Source: Adiantum capillus-veneris
Lineage: Eukaryota; Streptophyta; Polypodiopsida; Polypodiales; Pteridaceae
Assembly (NCBI GenBank): GCA_014529385.2
Contig: CM043952.1
Coordinates: 59,691,119-59,755,118 of the forward strand
DNA: 64,000 nucleotides
Reading direction: 5' to 3'
Position 1 is the stretch's first letter. The number at the start of each line of letters is the position of its first letter. The notes beneath the pieces are model-generated. The model was not told the DNA's origin, searched no databases, and saw nothing but the letters and a program-made list of their open reading frames with translations. The translations under genes and the position numbers were made by a program. This document shows, piece after piece, positions 23,339 through 34,725 of the stretch.

Positions 23339-23800
23339 ATACGCGCGCGCACACACACACATATCAAGCATGATAACAATATATTTGGCCTGATGATTTT
23401 AAGGACATCTTAATAGGCTAAAACAACCTCAAAAAAAAAAAAAAAACCATAGTGCATATGTGAGTCCACAAAGGTGGTGCCATGCAAAGAACTCCAAGAT
23501 CAATGTTTGTGTGGCTTGAGCCCAATGCTCAGAGGGGCAACACGCAAAATGAGTTGGTCGTGAAGAAAAATCTCACTCACGGGAACTTGGCAACCTCCAA
23601 AGCTTGCTCACATGCATCCTTGCACTCTTGGGTACCTTTGATATTAGATGCAATGTGTCTATCTTCCTTCCACGGACACATTTAGTATGATGAGCTCATA
23701 ACTCTATTGGATGTCATTGAAGCAACTCCAATAAAGAGCTCATCTACCCAGGGTGGGTACCCTTGAATTCCATTTTTCTCCTCCCACAAACACTCCAATC

Positions 23801-23858
<58 letters not shown>

Positions 23859-24009
23859 GTGCAGTCATTTTTTGACCTAGTAGACAACAATACTCTTTTG
23901 ATCATTACTTCTTCATCCATACTCCAACTTGGGTGATCTATAGCCTCAATCAAAGAGCACGACGCCCTCTACGCATTGATGTGAAGACAAAAAAAATTAG
24001 ACTTATGGA
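22481..24009. other. no gene recognised
   Basis: About 1.5 kb, AT-rich, with (CT)n tracts at 22717-22760, 23310-23338 and 23805-23856. Possibly the interior of the Helitron whose end is at 22442. No coding evidence. Confidence 0.5.
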
Positions 24010-24209
24010 ATGCATTTCTGTAGCAACATTTCTGAAGTGAATAGATTTAGGAAAGTCGACTCTCCTCTCTTATTTTACATACAATGTCTTTCGGCACTTG
24101 CAACGGTTCTTCTTCTTCAACAAGGTCCACATCCATTGTGGAAAATGATCCAAAATCTTCTTAGTGTGGATATAGCAACACAACCACCCAACCAACGGCA
24201 TCGAAAACC

Positions 24210-25037
24210 ATGATCATAGCATACTTGGTATTGTTGCAAGAGACCGTAAACAAACAAGGCAAAGACTTACGGGCACTTGCAATGGAGAATGGCACACTAA
24301 GGGTACTTGTGGTGGAGAATGAGAATCTCAAGAGAACACTTGAGATGTAAACAACACATTTGATGATGCAACTTGAAGAGGAAGTCAAGGAATGTAAATG
24401 CTCTCTTGTGGACTTGAATGCTTTGAAGAAGCGCATAAGCAAAGTAGAACATGACCATGTATTGAAAAAGAAGAAATTTGACACCATGAGCCGGGATGTA
24501 TGCGACATGAAAAATGTATACACAAACAAGTCTTGGGCTAATGTATGTGGTAACAATGTTGTTCCTAATTCCTCACTTACGCAAGTTATGGTTCAAACAA
24601 AGAAGGTTGAGAATGTGAATATGGAGGAGTTGAAGGAACGAAAACGACGTTCCAAGAACATTGTTATTTGTGGAATTTCCGAAGAGAAGTTAGAGACACG
24701 TCCTTCTCTTGCGATTGTTATCAAATATTTTTTTAAAACCCACTTTGGCATGTCTAAAGTTATGGTCTATGGTACACATAGAGTGGGTAAGCAAGGAGCT
24801 CCTCGCTTTGAAGAACGGCCAATTGTATTCACCATGTCAGACGAGACCAAACGAAAGATTATCCTTCATAATAATTGGATCTATTTGAGCTATACAAAAT
24901 GTTTTGTATGTGAAGATTACATTATTAAGCAACAAAATATGCGTCACAACGCATGTAAGGAAAAGAATAAGAAAAACAAGGAGACCTCTCACGAAGAAAA
25001 TGTGCCCAAGGAGGAGGCAAGTGTCTCGAGCAAATAG
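24210..25037 (+). pseudogene. LINE B ORF1 (coiled coil + RRM-like), one internal stop
   Basis: One frame runs from ATG 24210 to TAG 25035-25037 (275 codons) with a single TAA at 24348. Residues 1-45 and 52-95 have heptad-like spacing of Leu/Val/Met with many Glu/Lys (ENGTLRVLVVENENLKRTL, then LKKRISKVEHD), suggesting a coiled coil. RRSKNIVICGISEEKLETR (about residues 147-165) and the following 70 residues fit the RRM-like core of L1-type ORF1 proteins (RVGKQGAPRFEERPI, then KIILHN). The last 25 residues are Lys/Glu-rich. The role would be RNA binding as a trimer, by analogy with L1 ORF1p. The call rests on pattern, not on a search. Confidence 0.6.
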
Positions 25038-25064
25038 AGATGTGTGATCTATGAGACCAAGTTA

Positions 25065-25590
25065 CAATTGAAAATATGCTCTTGGAATTGTAATGGATAA
25101 GCATGGAATTTGGGGGTTGACATTGATAACTAGCAAGCAAAGCTAATATTGTAATTCTTGTTGAAACTTGGGAGTATGATACACAAAGGATTAATAGCTT
25201 GGAGGATTACAATGTACATTCATGGATGTGGTCAAAGAATCTCAAGCAACAAAGAGAGCAAAGAGAGGTAACATGTATGGTTAAAAAAGGATTGGAAAAT
25301 TTTGTATCGATTGTGAAAGATAACAAGTACAAATGTCATGGATGACTGAAAATTATGACACCAAAAAGAGCACCCATTTTTGTAGCCGATTGCTACATTC
25401 CTCATCATGATTCCCTCTTTTATGCTTGTATGGATAGAGATTATCCATTTTCTTATTTAGAAGAGGACATTGCTTATTTCAAAGACGAAGGTGATGTTAT
25501 TGTATTTGGGGATATAAATGCTCGCACAAAAAGATTACAGCATGATACTTCACAATTTGATATGCTATACATTTCAAGGGAGTTGTAGGA
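25065..25590 (+). pseudogene. LINE B endonuclease fragment
   Basis: Pieces ICSWNCNG (25075), ANIVILVETWEYDTQRI (about 25144), then PIFVADCYIPHHDSLFYAC (25376) and DVIVFGDINARTK (about 25492) follow the order of apurinic-type endonucleases: N, E, and the GD-x-N motif. Frames change and stops occur at about 25098, 25131 and 25345. The His-containing final motif is missing, so the domain is truncated. Confidence 0.65.
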
Positions 25591-25605
25591 AATTCACTTG
25601 TACAT

Positions 25606-27699
25606 ACTTCATTTTTGTAATCCGGCTAACCAATATGAAGTCGTGGCCATCATACTTGTTAGCCCCACTTGGATGATGATGTATAGATGTTTTCTCTTTT
25701 CTTCTGATATAAATTCCGCTCGCAAGAGCCCTTGCCAAAACAGTGAGAGAAGCGTGACTGTGTAAAACATTGTAACAAGACAAAGAAGCAACCACTGGGA
25801 TGCCACCATGAGTGTCCATCTGCCGCACCACACCCATGTCCACAAAAAGTCAACCAAAGTCCACCACAAAAACAACAAACTGGACCAACAAATCAAGATC
25901 CACCAACCTACGACAATGCCACAAGACTACACCAATCTGGCTTTGAAGGGAACAACCCAATCAAAAGGGGGTCAAAGAGTAAACGAGGGGAATCCCACCA
26001 TGCATGGAGGACAGCCACCCCGTCCATGAATGTCCACCTAGTCATACCACAAGAGCCATCTTGAGCCGACGAGAACCAAGAGAAGAGTCTTTGCAACAAG
26101 AGTCTGCCCTTCCATGTCACGCCAACCAACACAACACCAACACGAACAAAACTCAAGAGAGATCGGCCATGCGCCGAAAACCACCACCAAGGGCCCTTCT
26201 ACCAAATTTGCCAAACCTTGCATCGTGTGATGAAGCTCACCCATGGCAAAGAGCATCATAGGAAATGGAGAAGAGCCCCACTTCCCCATGGTAAATTCCC
26301 GCACCGTCCTTGTCCTTACTACCCCGAAAAAAGAGCCTGCCCCACCTGCTTGTCGACAAATGCAAAAGGTTTTCCTCTGAGGGTGCTTTGACAGAAAGGG
26401 AAGAGGAAGCCCATAGCTGCTCTACCAAGGTCCCTCCCCCGAGATGTCCCCAACAGTAGGGCCATGCACCACCCCTACTCCCCATCCCGTTTAGCAAACC
26501 ACCGGCTAGGGTTTCATATCCTCAACACAAAAAGCATTCTATCTAGCTATATTTAGCAAGGAATAAAAGGATGTGATCAACACAAAAACCAAAAGGGTAC
26601 AAGGTATGACTATGTTTTTTGCTACCTAATTTACATCACCACACATGTATAGTTTCAAAATAAACTAGAAGATTTTACTACAAAGAGATCATCACCGTAT
26701 CTTTGAAGCTCACAATAGAAGGTCTGCACTTGTAATTCTCATGGAGCAATGCTGCAGAGATTCTGCCGATTTCAATAATGCATTTAGCAACAAATCAAAT
26801 TACACCTCAACTTCCAACCTTTGCAATTTATTTGCTAATTCCCTCATCACCATCACTAAATAGCTTTTCTACAATTTCAGCAATTAGCACACAAGTTATG
26901 TACATTGTTCTTGAAATCATGTGGATGATACTACCACTTCCAAGAGACCGAAAGTGACCAACTTTTGCTTGTGACCAACTTCGCGTCACAAGCGAAATTT
27001 AATCTTTGCTTTGCTCTTCACCTGTGTCCCGCAACTACACACCATCTCTGCAACAAGCATAAGATGTCCCAAAGCTTCAAAGCGAGCTTGAACGTTGTGA
27101 TTAATAATGTCCCTTTCTTGATGGTCTTCTTAGCTCTTTGACAATAACGCCCTCTATTTTTTCTTGAAGGTCAACTCCTTCGACACATGAGAGGTTGGTA
27201 GCCTACAACATTCGGAAAAAATAATCAGGGGTCATAGAGCGAATACTTTGGCAAGCATACAAAATACAACATCACATGTTGACAATGGGGGTGCAACTAC
27301 TACCACTACCACAAGAATCTTTAAATAGATTAATGTTTTCACTTTACCATGTACAAAACTATATTCCTTCTATCACCATCCTTAAGAGTAAGTTGACTCA
27401 GACAAATCTGAATCGTGTGGTAACAAGATAGGCTTGTCTATTAAATGGCACTCAATTATCCAAATCAAGCTTTGGGATATACCTTTTGGCCTTTCTAAAA
27501 CACAATGTACCATCACAATACATAAGAAAACTCTCTACTTTTTTTCTTTTTTGGAATTCAAGGCAAAACGAATCACAATCAGCAAAGGAAATGCTACATA
27601 TAACAACACAACTCAAACATAGAATACTGAAAAGATGCTCCTTGGCTAAGCACATCACAAAACAGTGATCTTAAATTCTTGTAAGGTTTGTTTTTGTGT

Positions 27700-27733
<34 letters not shown>

Positions 27734-28651
27734 TTAAACATATGTACATAAAAACACACACATGAGAAAGCTCGCCCGCGCATGCTCGTTGAAAGCAATG
27801 GGAGAAGGGTTTCTTTTGTAATAAACCCGCCGTCGTGTAAATTCGGGTCAGCTTTAGTAAATTCAAGCAAATTGGTTAATTCGGGGGGCGCCGCGAGATC
27901 AACGGCCCACGATGCCCGTGCTCCCCAAAAAAGGCGTGAGCCATTGATCCCATCCAGCCCATGCCCGTGTGAGATAGTGCGCGCGGGGGGGGGGAGGGGG
28001 GGCGGGGGGGGGTTTCTCAACACTATCTCCCACCAGGTCTTGAATGAACCCCAGGCCACTACGAGTACTCCTGCATGGGCCCTCTAGTGCTCTTGCATAG
28101 GCCCTCTTCAGGTGTCTTTGAAGTCCCCTCTAATGTGCAAGTAGCTGCCCCATACCCTCTCCAATAGGCAACTGCAATAGTTTTTTCTTGAAAGGTCCTT
28201 CGGTCATCCCCCACAAATCGTGAAAATTCGACTTTTCCAAGCTGCCTCCAATAAGATGGAAGATCTTGCCTAATCTTCTTCGCATTATAAGCAAGTTTCA
28301 ATGTTATTACCGATTGCTGGCTGGTTTATGGGGCTCTAGTTCTCTGTTTTGCAGGCCCTCCATAAAGCGTAGCAAGCCCTATTTATTTGATGGGCTATGG
28401 GGGAGCGCACTCTTAGGTAGGATTCACACGCAAACCACAGTAGAGTTTAGGAGTCGTCCCCCTTCATTGTCCTATAGCAAAAACGAGGCCCGACGCCGCC
28501 CAAGTGGTCCCAAATCTGCCAATTTTGGCAAAGTTGGGTTAAAAACTCTACCACTCTCTCTCTCCTTCTCCCTCTTGCTTGACTCCTTCATGAGCAGCTG
28601 CCAATATATTTCATCACTCAAAAAGCTGCTACAACAGCATGCGAATACTTT
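25606..28651. other. no gene recognised
   Basis: About 3 kb. 25800-26500 is relatively GC-rich and on the minus strand begins near GAAACCCTAGCC, a string often found in plant 5' leaders, but no coherent protein follows. 27705-27734 is (GT)n; 27988-28012 is a G-rich run. Several open frames of 80-137 codons exist with no recognisable domain. Confidence 0.5.
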
Positions 28652-29103
28652 TTTTTTGTATTGGTTAAATAAAGGGTGAAAAGAGATACAATGCACCCTC
28701 AGGAAGGGGGTGAGTAAACCCCATTACATAAGAGTTACAAAGACGTAGCCTCTTTCATCTTGAGACTAGAAGGGTTGAAAAACTGAGGCACTATTTTACT
28801 CCTTTGTTGCCATCTACAACATCTTTGTAAGGAAGAGACAGTTTCATTTTGAAGGACATCCCTAACTTGTCTACACAGATGAATAGCTACGCATGGAAGA
28901 TCTCGTTCGAGAAGGGACAATAGGAGGGGCAATAGGATGTTGAAAGACAGAAGCATTTCTTCTCAGACATGTGAACTACAGAATATGTCCTCTCCATACA
29001 GGGGCATCCATCCCGTTGCAATTTCTCAACAGTAGGTCTTTAATATCCAATGGTTTTAAGCTTATCAGAGAGAGAGAACATTGAGGATAAGCTGTAACAC
29101 ATC
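28652..29103 (-). mobile_element. LINE C, 5'-truncated copy (452 bp) with target duplication
   Basis: The minus strand ends in a short A tract (the TTTTTTTTT at 28649-28657 on plus). It includes a degraded C-terminal ORF2 piece, LKPLDIKDLLLRNCNGMDA, which matches LKPLDFKDLLLGNCKGMD of LINE D. CGAATACTTT at 28642-28651 recurs at 29104-29113, giving a 10-bp target duplication. This is a classic short 5'-truncated LINE insertion. Confidence 0.75.
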
Positions 29104-29113
29104 CGAATACTTT

Positions 29114-29747
29114 CTAATTAATCTCAACCATAGGCTCAACAACCCTATGTCATGTAGAGACGGAGGTAGTAGTACTTTTCCCAAAAAAAAAAAGGCTGGC
29201 AAAAAACAACTGGATGGACAGTGCATTCATTCGGAGGATCACTATACTTATTACTTATATATGTCAAAGACTATTAAATACTGCCACTTGTGGTACATGC
29301 CCCAATAAGGAAGCCAATACATTAAAGCAGGGGATGGTACGAAGTTGCAAGGTTCCCCGGGGCACGCTATGACCCTCCGTGAGTGCGGCGGAGCTTGAGG
29401 CTACGTGGGGCTAGGGACCCGGAACGCAAGACCCGCGAAACGCAACACGGCCGTCGACCCATGGAACGCAACCACGCCCGAGCCGGGCCCCCGTGAAGGC
29501 AACTCGACCCGAGCCGGTCCTGTCCGAGGCTCGAGGCTCGAACTCGAAATAGTTGAGCTGATGGAAAGTTGTTGCAGCCCACTCTCTCTTAATGTATAGG
29601 CCTACGGGAAAGTCTGAAAATTTCCGATCTCTCGTTTGCCTCGACCCTCTACCTACTTGGGGCCACAACATGAAAGATGGCGGAGCTTGAACCCTGGTCC
29701 GTGAGATAGATCTAGAGAGAGAGGAGAGGGAGGAGGGGGGTGGGTGG

Positions 29748-29810
<63 letters not shown>

Positions 29811-29889
29811 CAATGTGAATGTGTGTGAGGCGGGAAGTGGGCGTATTGAGAGTTCAGGAATTCGTCGACGGCCCAGAAAATAGCGCGTG

Positions 29890-29955
<66 letters not shown>

Positions 29956-30161
29956 TTCACTACTGACCATGCCAATTTCCAATCTGCCTCGACAACCAGA
30001 AGAGACTCATTGGCAAAGAGGGAGGGAGGGGGAGAGAGAGAGAGAGAGAGAGAGGGGGGGATGAACCCCAGCTAAAACTTGAATGCTTCACAGCAGGGCC
30101 CACCCCACTTCACTGTCATTACTACACACATACATAGAACGATTATCTGGTGTCCACTCAC
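29114..30161. other. GC-rich segment and GA/GT microsatellites; no gene recognised
   Basis: 29340-29700 is markedly GC-rich (repeats of CCGAGCCGG and CGAGGCTCGAGGCTCGA) but has no recognisable protein or RNA. 29749-29807 is (TG)n(AG)n; 29893-29953 is (GA)n(GT)n(GA)n; 30030-30060 is GA/G-rich. The last exon(s) of the bHLH gene should lie here, but I could not identify them. Confidence 0.5.
29749..29953. repeat. two GT/GA compound microsatellites
   Basis: (TG)n(AG)n at 29749-29807 and (GA)n(GT)n(GA)n at 29893-29953. Confidence 0.95.
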
Positions 30162-32790
30162 CTTGGCATGAATGCAGTGGAAGCTGCTGTCCCCAGATGT
30201 GGCTAGAGTGGCATTCGACACCTCAATGCGGAATTTCTGAAGTAGCAACAGCACCCCTGACCACACTCCTCTGCGGTGAGGCGTGTTGAGCGTGACGAAA
30301 ACATCCGCACCGCACATCCGCACCGTCACTTCCACCATTGCCACCCTCTCCCCATTCTGCAAGTTGCACCATCCACCTGCCCTATCTCCACCCTGCATTT
30401 ATAACACAAGCGCTATTGGACAAATTCCTACAAGAGTTCTCACATTGTGACTTACCCCAACATCATGAGCTTCTACAAAGGAGGCACCCCATACCTAGCT
30501 AGGTGCAGTTGGGGGCAAGGGATCGCCAGCCCCATGGGCAGACCAATGGACCCTTGCCCCCAACCACACCTACCTAGGTACCCACCGGGCCGGCGATCCC
30601 CTGCTGCCAACAACACCTAGCTGGGTATGTGGTGCCTCCCAAGCAGAAGCTCGTGATCTTAAACAGCACATGCAAACAATATGAAAGAGCCCATTTTCCT
30701 ACATGAGATACTGTCAAAATCTTCTTGTGAATTAAAGAGGGAGTGTACAATTGCACAAACCTGCAACAAGTTATATGAAATATATGCATACACAAAAGAT
30801 TTGGCCCGACACACTAGCTAGCATTGCAAGGTAAGTACGTTGTACAATGGTCCACAAACACTCCGATGCGGCCAATATACATGCAAATTTGTACAAATCT
30901 TCATGCTCTGCCATCTTGACAAGCTAATTGCACTCTCAAAGGCTGCACCCTATAATAAATTTTATATATCAAGTGAGTTTCACACATACATACTTTCATG
31001 GATAGAATGACCGCTCTTTCTTAAAAACTGTACAGTTTTCTTCTTGATTCCAACAGAAATCCGCTTCTATACATGTATATTTGCGACTCCTTCCTTCTCC
31101 TGTACCCTAAAAAAATATTTGCACAAATCCCTATTCCACACAAATTCTATTCATCTCTCAGCCCTACCTCATTCAAGGATTAGGTTTTACTCCAATGCAT
31201 TGAACATGAGCTCCTCAGTCATATAGTCGTATTCCACTAGGTCAATGACTGTATTTGCCTTTCACTCAAAAGGCGAACGCTCCGAGCTTATCTTTGGTTT
31301 ATCCCATTGTTGCTATCTTTGTGAGTGTCCATGTGCCAGCAATAAGTGATAATTCAGTCCATTAGCCAGTTATCATAGACTAGTTACCTTCTCATCAGAG
31401 CTGCCACTGTCATTTGAGTTGACGTATGTGATGGTGCCTTCGACATCAGCAAGGCACAGCCGAGACTTCCCCTTTGCAGATAAGCCTAGCAACTCCATTA
31501 TGTCTGCTTTTTTCCTCTCCAGCTCTTCGAGCGTGCCGCGCAGAGACTGGATGTAGGTGATTACCTCTGTCAAGACTGTGATCCGATCCGTGTGCTGCAA
31601 GACTCAAAAAAAGAGGAGATCAACCAAAATTATGCAAAAGACAAATCACCATGACTTTAACAGAAAATTCATGCTTGCAAAAGACACAGTAACACTTGAG
31701 TATTTGCAATATGTGCACTCACTTTGAGCTTGAGTTTGGGCACCAAGGACTGCAAGATGGAAAAGGATTCACGCATGCTCTTGCGCCGCTGCCTCTCCGA
31801 CAAAATGTGCACCTCTCGCTGTGACATGCCTTCCTTCCTAATCTGTTTCAGACCACCTTCCCCATCTTTATCCTCTTGCAAGCTGGCTGTATCACAAGAA
31901 CTAGTTGCCTCTGCCTTCACATGAGACAATTTTGCTCGCTTTGGTGAGGGTGCACCTAATGCTTGGCCACAATTGCTGTTGGGTCTCCTGATAATCCTTA
32001 CATGGGACACACATGGTTTCAGGTCCTCATAGTAAGCAGAGTCATTGTCACCCTCATCCTCATCCTCATCATCATTGTCAGAGACATCCCAGCCATTACC
32101 ACCATCACTAGTGACCTTGCTGCTAGATTCTTTCTCATTAGCAGCACCAGAGTCACTACTTTCCTTGATACATGCCTCTTTCTCAATAGTCACCTGCTTC
32201 GACCCGCTCTTGGTCGCGTTCACAAGGCTGACACTCACATCTTTCACATTACTCATTGAGCTTGCATTGAAAGAGCAGGGCTGCACTTCCAGTGCCTGAG
32301 AACTGTATTTGCTAACTGCACACACATTTGGCAAAGATGAGCGTGTAGCAAAGCTACAGTTTGGAACCGACGGGGAGTTCTTGAAGTTCGATGCGCTCTG
32401 CACGGGTGAAGGACTTTGCTGACGGGCACGGCGACGATAAGGCAGTGTGCCTGCCATGCCATCCGCCTTGGAGAAGTTATGAAGGGCAGAGGCGATATCG
32501 GAGAGCTTGAGAACAGAGCTGTACTCGGAAGCTTTGGACAAAATGGAGCTGTTTAGGGCAGAAGATGGGGAGGTGGGCATCTTCAGCTGAGGCTCAAATT
32601 CGTCCTCATCATCCTCCTCCTCTTCGTCCTCATATTCCTCTATACCTTCTGTGTTTATGAATCCATCAGTAAGCCATGCGAGGGCGGACGTGGGCATCGA
32701 ATAAGGATCGAAGTCGGCAGGGTTTCCCCATTCAGGATTCTGGTCATTGAACCCTGGGGATAGGAGATCCAGGAAGGAGTCAGGCTCCAT
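30162..32790 (-). CDS. bHLH transcription factor (three exons resolved; 3' end not)
   Basis: Exon 1 32790-31723 (356 codons), exon 2 31594-31388 (69 codons), exon 3 about 30356-30162 (65 codons). All junctions are phase 0: donors GTGAGT, GTAACT and GTGAGT, acceptors TTGCAG. The start MEPDSFLDLL is chosen because an in-frame upstream ATG (32901) only adds a (HT)n stretch from the GT repeat. Residues 1-45 are hydrophobic/acidic; acidic runs lie near 50 and 245; SPKRAKL (about 290) may be a nuclear signal. The basic region HILSERQRR keeps the H-E-R pattern for E/G-box binding. Helix 1 (MRESFSILQSLVPKL) ends exon 1; helix 2 (DRITVLTEVITYIQSL) and a leucine-rich tail open exon 2. Exon 3 (VAMVEVTVRMCGADVFVTL, then GVWSGVLLLLQKFRIEV) resembles the ACT-like dimerisation domain of plant bHLH proteins. 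The subfamily is not certain; RGE1/ZOU-like is possible. An alternative exon 3 start is 30392. It appears intact. Confidence 0.8.
30461..30658. repeat. 198-bp foldback in bHLH intron 2
   Basis: The left arm (30462-30530) and the reverse complement of the right arm (30589-30657) align over 69 bases without a gap, with about 13 mismatches, several of which would be G-U in RNA. Shared blocks include GAGCTTCT, GGAGGCACC, AGCTAGGTG and GGGATCGCC. A third copy of the core (TACCTAGGTAGGTG) sits inverted in the loop at 30550-30580 and pairs even better with 30491-30521. It could be a MITE or a small-RNA precursor. Confidence 0.8.
30663..31387 (-). other. rest of bHLH intron 2
   Basis: AT-rich sequence with no recognised exon or element; a small extra exon cannot be excluded. 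Confidence 0.5.
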
Positions 32791-33174
32791 AGCTGAGCTG
32801 AGAGTGTGTGTGTGCGTGTGTGTGTGTGTGTGTGAGTGAGAGAGAGAAGAGATAAATTCCACAGTGCGACTTAACGTAGTGGAGAGAAGATGGTGCCACA
32901 AGGAGAGTGGTCACGCCAGGCTCAGTTATCAGTCTTCAGCTGAGCAGAATTGAGTGTGGATTTACCAAGTGAGGACACACACACTCAAAACATTAAAGCA
33001 CAGACTGCATATACAGCTCGATACTTTAATTGAGCCGGTGTAACCGAAAGACACAGAAACCCACAGACGAGAGGGAGAGAGAGAGAGGGGGGGGGGGGCA
33101 CTGGGCAGGGGTGCCTTCAGTCACCACTTGACACCAGTGACCGCAGAGTGTGTTGGGGGGGGTGGGGGGAGGGG

Positions 33175-33207
<33 letters not shown>

Positions 33208-34062
33208 GGAGAGCGCCCAATTGCTCGTGTCTGGCTCTTCAGCGCTAGGTATATTTTATCGTGCTTTGGAATTAGCTTAGCTGCTGTTTTCATGGCAAAA
33301 ACACGTACACTATTACGTGTGTGAGAGAGAGAGAGAGAGAGCGAGAGGCACCGAGGGTGTGTGCGCGTGTTTTCGGTAGTCGACCTCGTGTTCGGAACTT
33401 CGGGGGATCATTTTCAAGACGAGGAGGTCGTGTTTGGTTTGTGTGCGTACTATAGAGAGAGAAAGAGAGAGAGAGAGAGTGTGTAGTGTGAGAGTCGGAG
33501 ACTGCACTCCACTGGAGAGCCTAGAGAGAGGCGGTAAACAGTGTAGTGAATCTGCGCAGAGTGCGCATGTCATGGTATGTTTAAGCCGAGCTGTCAGAGA
33601 GTGGACTGAGTAGAGAGAAGAAAAAGACAGTAAATAAAGAGGGAGTGAGCTCATCAGAGAATGGTGGATGAGGATCGATCATTGAAGCCTGGCTGGGACT
33701 GTTTCACGCAGGAAAGAGATTTATACACTGTGCAGTGGGAAAATTTTTCGGGGAATCTTCTGAGCGAGAGGGGGAGATAGTGCGACACTGTAGTGGTATG
33801 TACACCGTGACTGGTCTGTGAGCTGCCACTGATTATATACTCTGATCAGTGGCATGTGACTCTCTCTCCCAAAATGACGAGATGTCCCAGGCCAGGGTCC
33901 CACAGCCATGCCATGCAAACAACGAGGGTCGACTCGTCGAAGCACGTGTGTAGCAGACAGGCTGGACTCTGGAGTCAGATGACATCATTGTTCTGACTCG
34001 TGACTCGTGAGTCGTTCTGAACTTCTGAACTTTGTGCCATTGAGAGAGATGGAGACTAGGAG
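32791..34062 (-). promoter_or_regulatory. 5' leader and upstream region of the bHLH gene
   Basis: On the minus strand, GTATATG at about 33008-33015 is a weak TATA candidate, about 220 bp before the start codon. The leader has a (TG)n(AG)n tract at 32808-32848. GA/CT-rich tracts recur at 33070-33098, 33166-33209, 33320-33342 and 33451-33482; such tracts bind GAGA-type (BBR/BPC) factors in plants, so a regulatory role is plausible but unproved. No transposon was recognised before 34063. Confidence 0.4.
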
Positions 34063-34273
34063 AGCACTTTTTTTGGTGGAAAATTCCCAAAATACACCTC
34101 AATTATTTTTTTTTAAAGGAAAGTTACCACAATACCCCTTTAATTTGTGGAAATTCCCAAAACACCCCTCAAATTTCAAAAATTCCCAAAATAGCCCCGA
34201 TATTTTGTCGTGAATTCCCATTTTCAAAAATTCCCAAAATACCCTTGGTTGTGAGAATAAATTTCTCAAAAAT

Positions 34274-34284
34274 AAAATTATTTG
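34274..34284. repeat. left target-site duplication of the SINE
   Basis: AAAATTATTTG, repeated at 34634-34644. Confidence 0.75.
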
Positions 34285-34633
34285 CTCTCAACCTATGGGT
34301 TGTGGGTTCAAATCCCCCGTTGGGTCACACTCTAGAGGGACACCTTGTGCTCACCTGGTGTTCACGTTGCTAGGGCTCTTGCCCTTGGACACTCGAGTGC
34401 ATCCTCCTCCTGGGGTGGGTCACCCGAGGAGGAGGTTCCTAGCTGGTTGCTACGAGTTCTCTCCGTCGTTCCCAGCATGTGGTGCATCAATTAGGTGGCC
34501 ATGGTGATGCCTACGCGTGGCTCTTGCCCGATGGTACACGGCCCTTGCCCGACCATGTAACATGGCTAATATTTGGAAGGGATAAGCACCTCCCCCTGTG
34601 GGCCCTATGGTGTGTCGAAAAAAAAATTAAAAA
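34285..34633 (+). mobile_element. SINE-like element with tRNA B box (349 bp)
   Basis: Starts CTCTCAACCTATGGGTTG with GGTTCAAATCC (B box of a tRNA promoter) at about 34305, and ends in an A-rich tail. The 11-bp direct repeat AAAATTATTTG flanks it. The related segments at 36510 and 44160 read straight through this point (GAAAAATTTTGTAGC), giving an empty site. No A box is seen, so the 5' end may be truncated inside the anticodon arm. SINEs are mobilised by LINE enzymes. Confidence 0.7.
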
Positions 34634-34725
34634 AAAATTATTTGTAGGTCTTCACAAGAAGAGTGATTGCCTATCGTACAAGATGCTAAAAGTACAATTT
34701 GAGTTTGTTATGTAGGCTTCGGAGA

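Larger units (their letters stand above)
24210..25590 (+). mobile_element. LINE B fragment: coiled-coil ORF1 and part of the endonuclease
   Basis: A non-LTR retrotransposon piece of a different kind from LINE A. ORF1 lacks a zinc knuckle and instead has a coiled coil followed by an RRM-like region, as in animal L1 ORF1. ORF2 starts shortly after with an endonuclease and is lost at about 25590. No RT, A tail or target duplication was found, so the right end looks like a deletion or rearrangement. Confidence 0.7.

Noticed and set aside
25800-26520. Protein-coding gene on the minus strand after an AAACCCTA-type leader
   Set aside because: No frame gives a recognisable or repeat-free protein; frames are short and overlap on both strands.
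28266-28679. 137-codon open frame
   Set aside because: No domain, no start context, and it runs into the A-tail side of LINE C.
29340-29700. rRNA or tRNA cluster suggested by high GC
   Set aside because: No cloverleaf or recognisable rRNA segment could be found.
32791-32901. Upstream extension of the bHLH protein by 37 residues with (HT)n
   Set aside because: It crosses a microsatellite in the 5' leader; the start at 32790 gives a normal N-terminus.
34285-34330. tRNA gene suggested by GGTTCAAATCC
   Set aside because: No acceptor stem or D arm; target duplication and A tail show a SINE.
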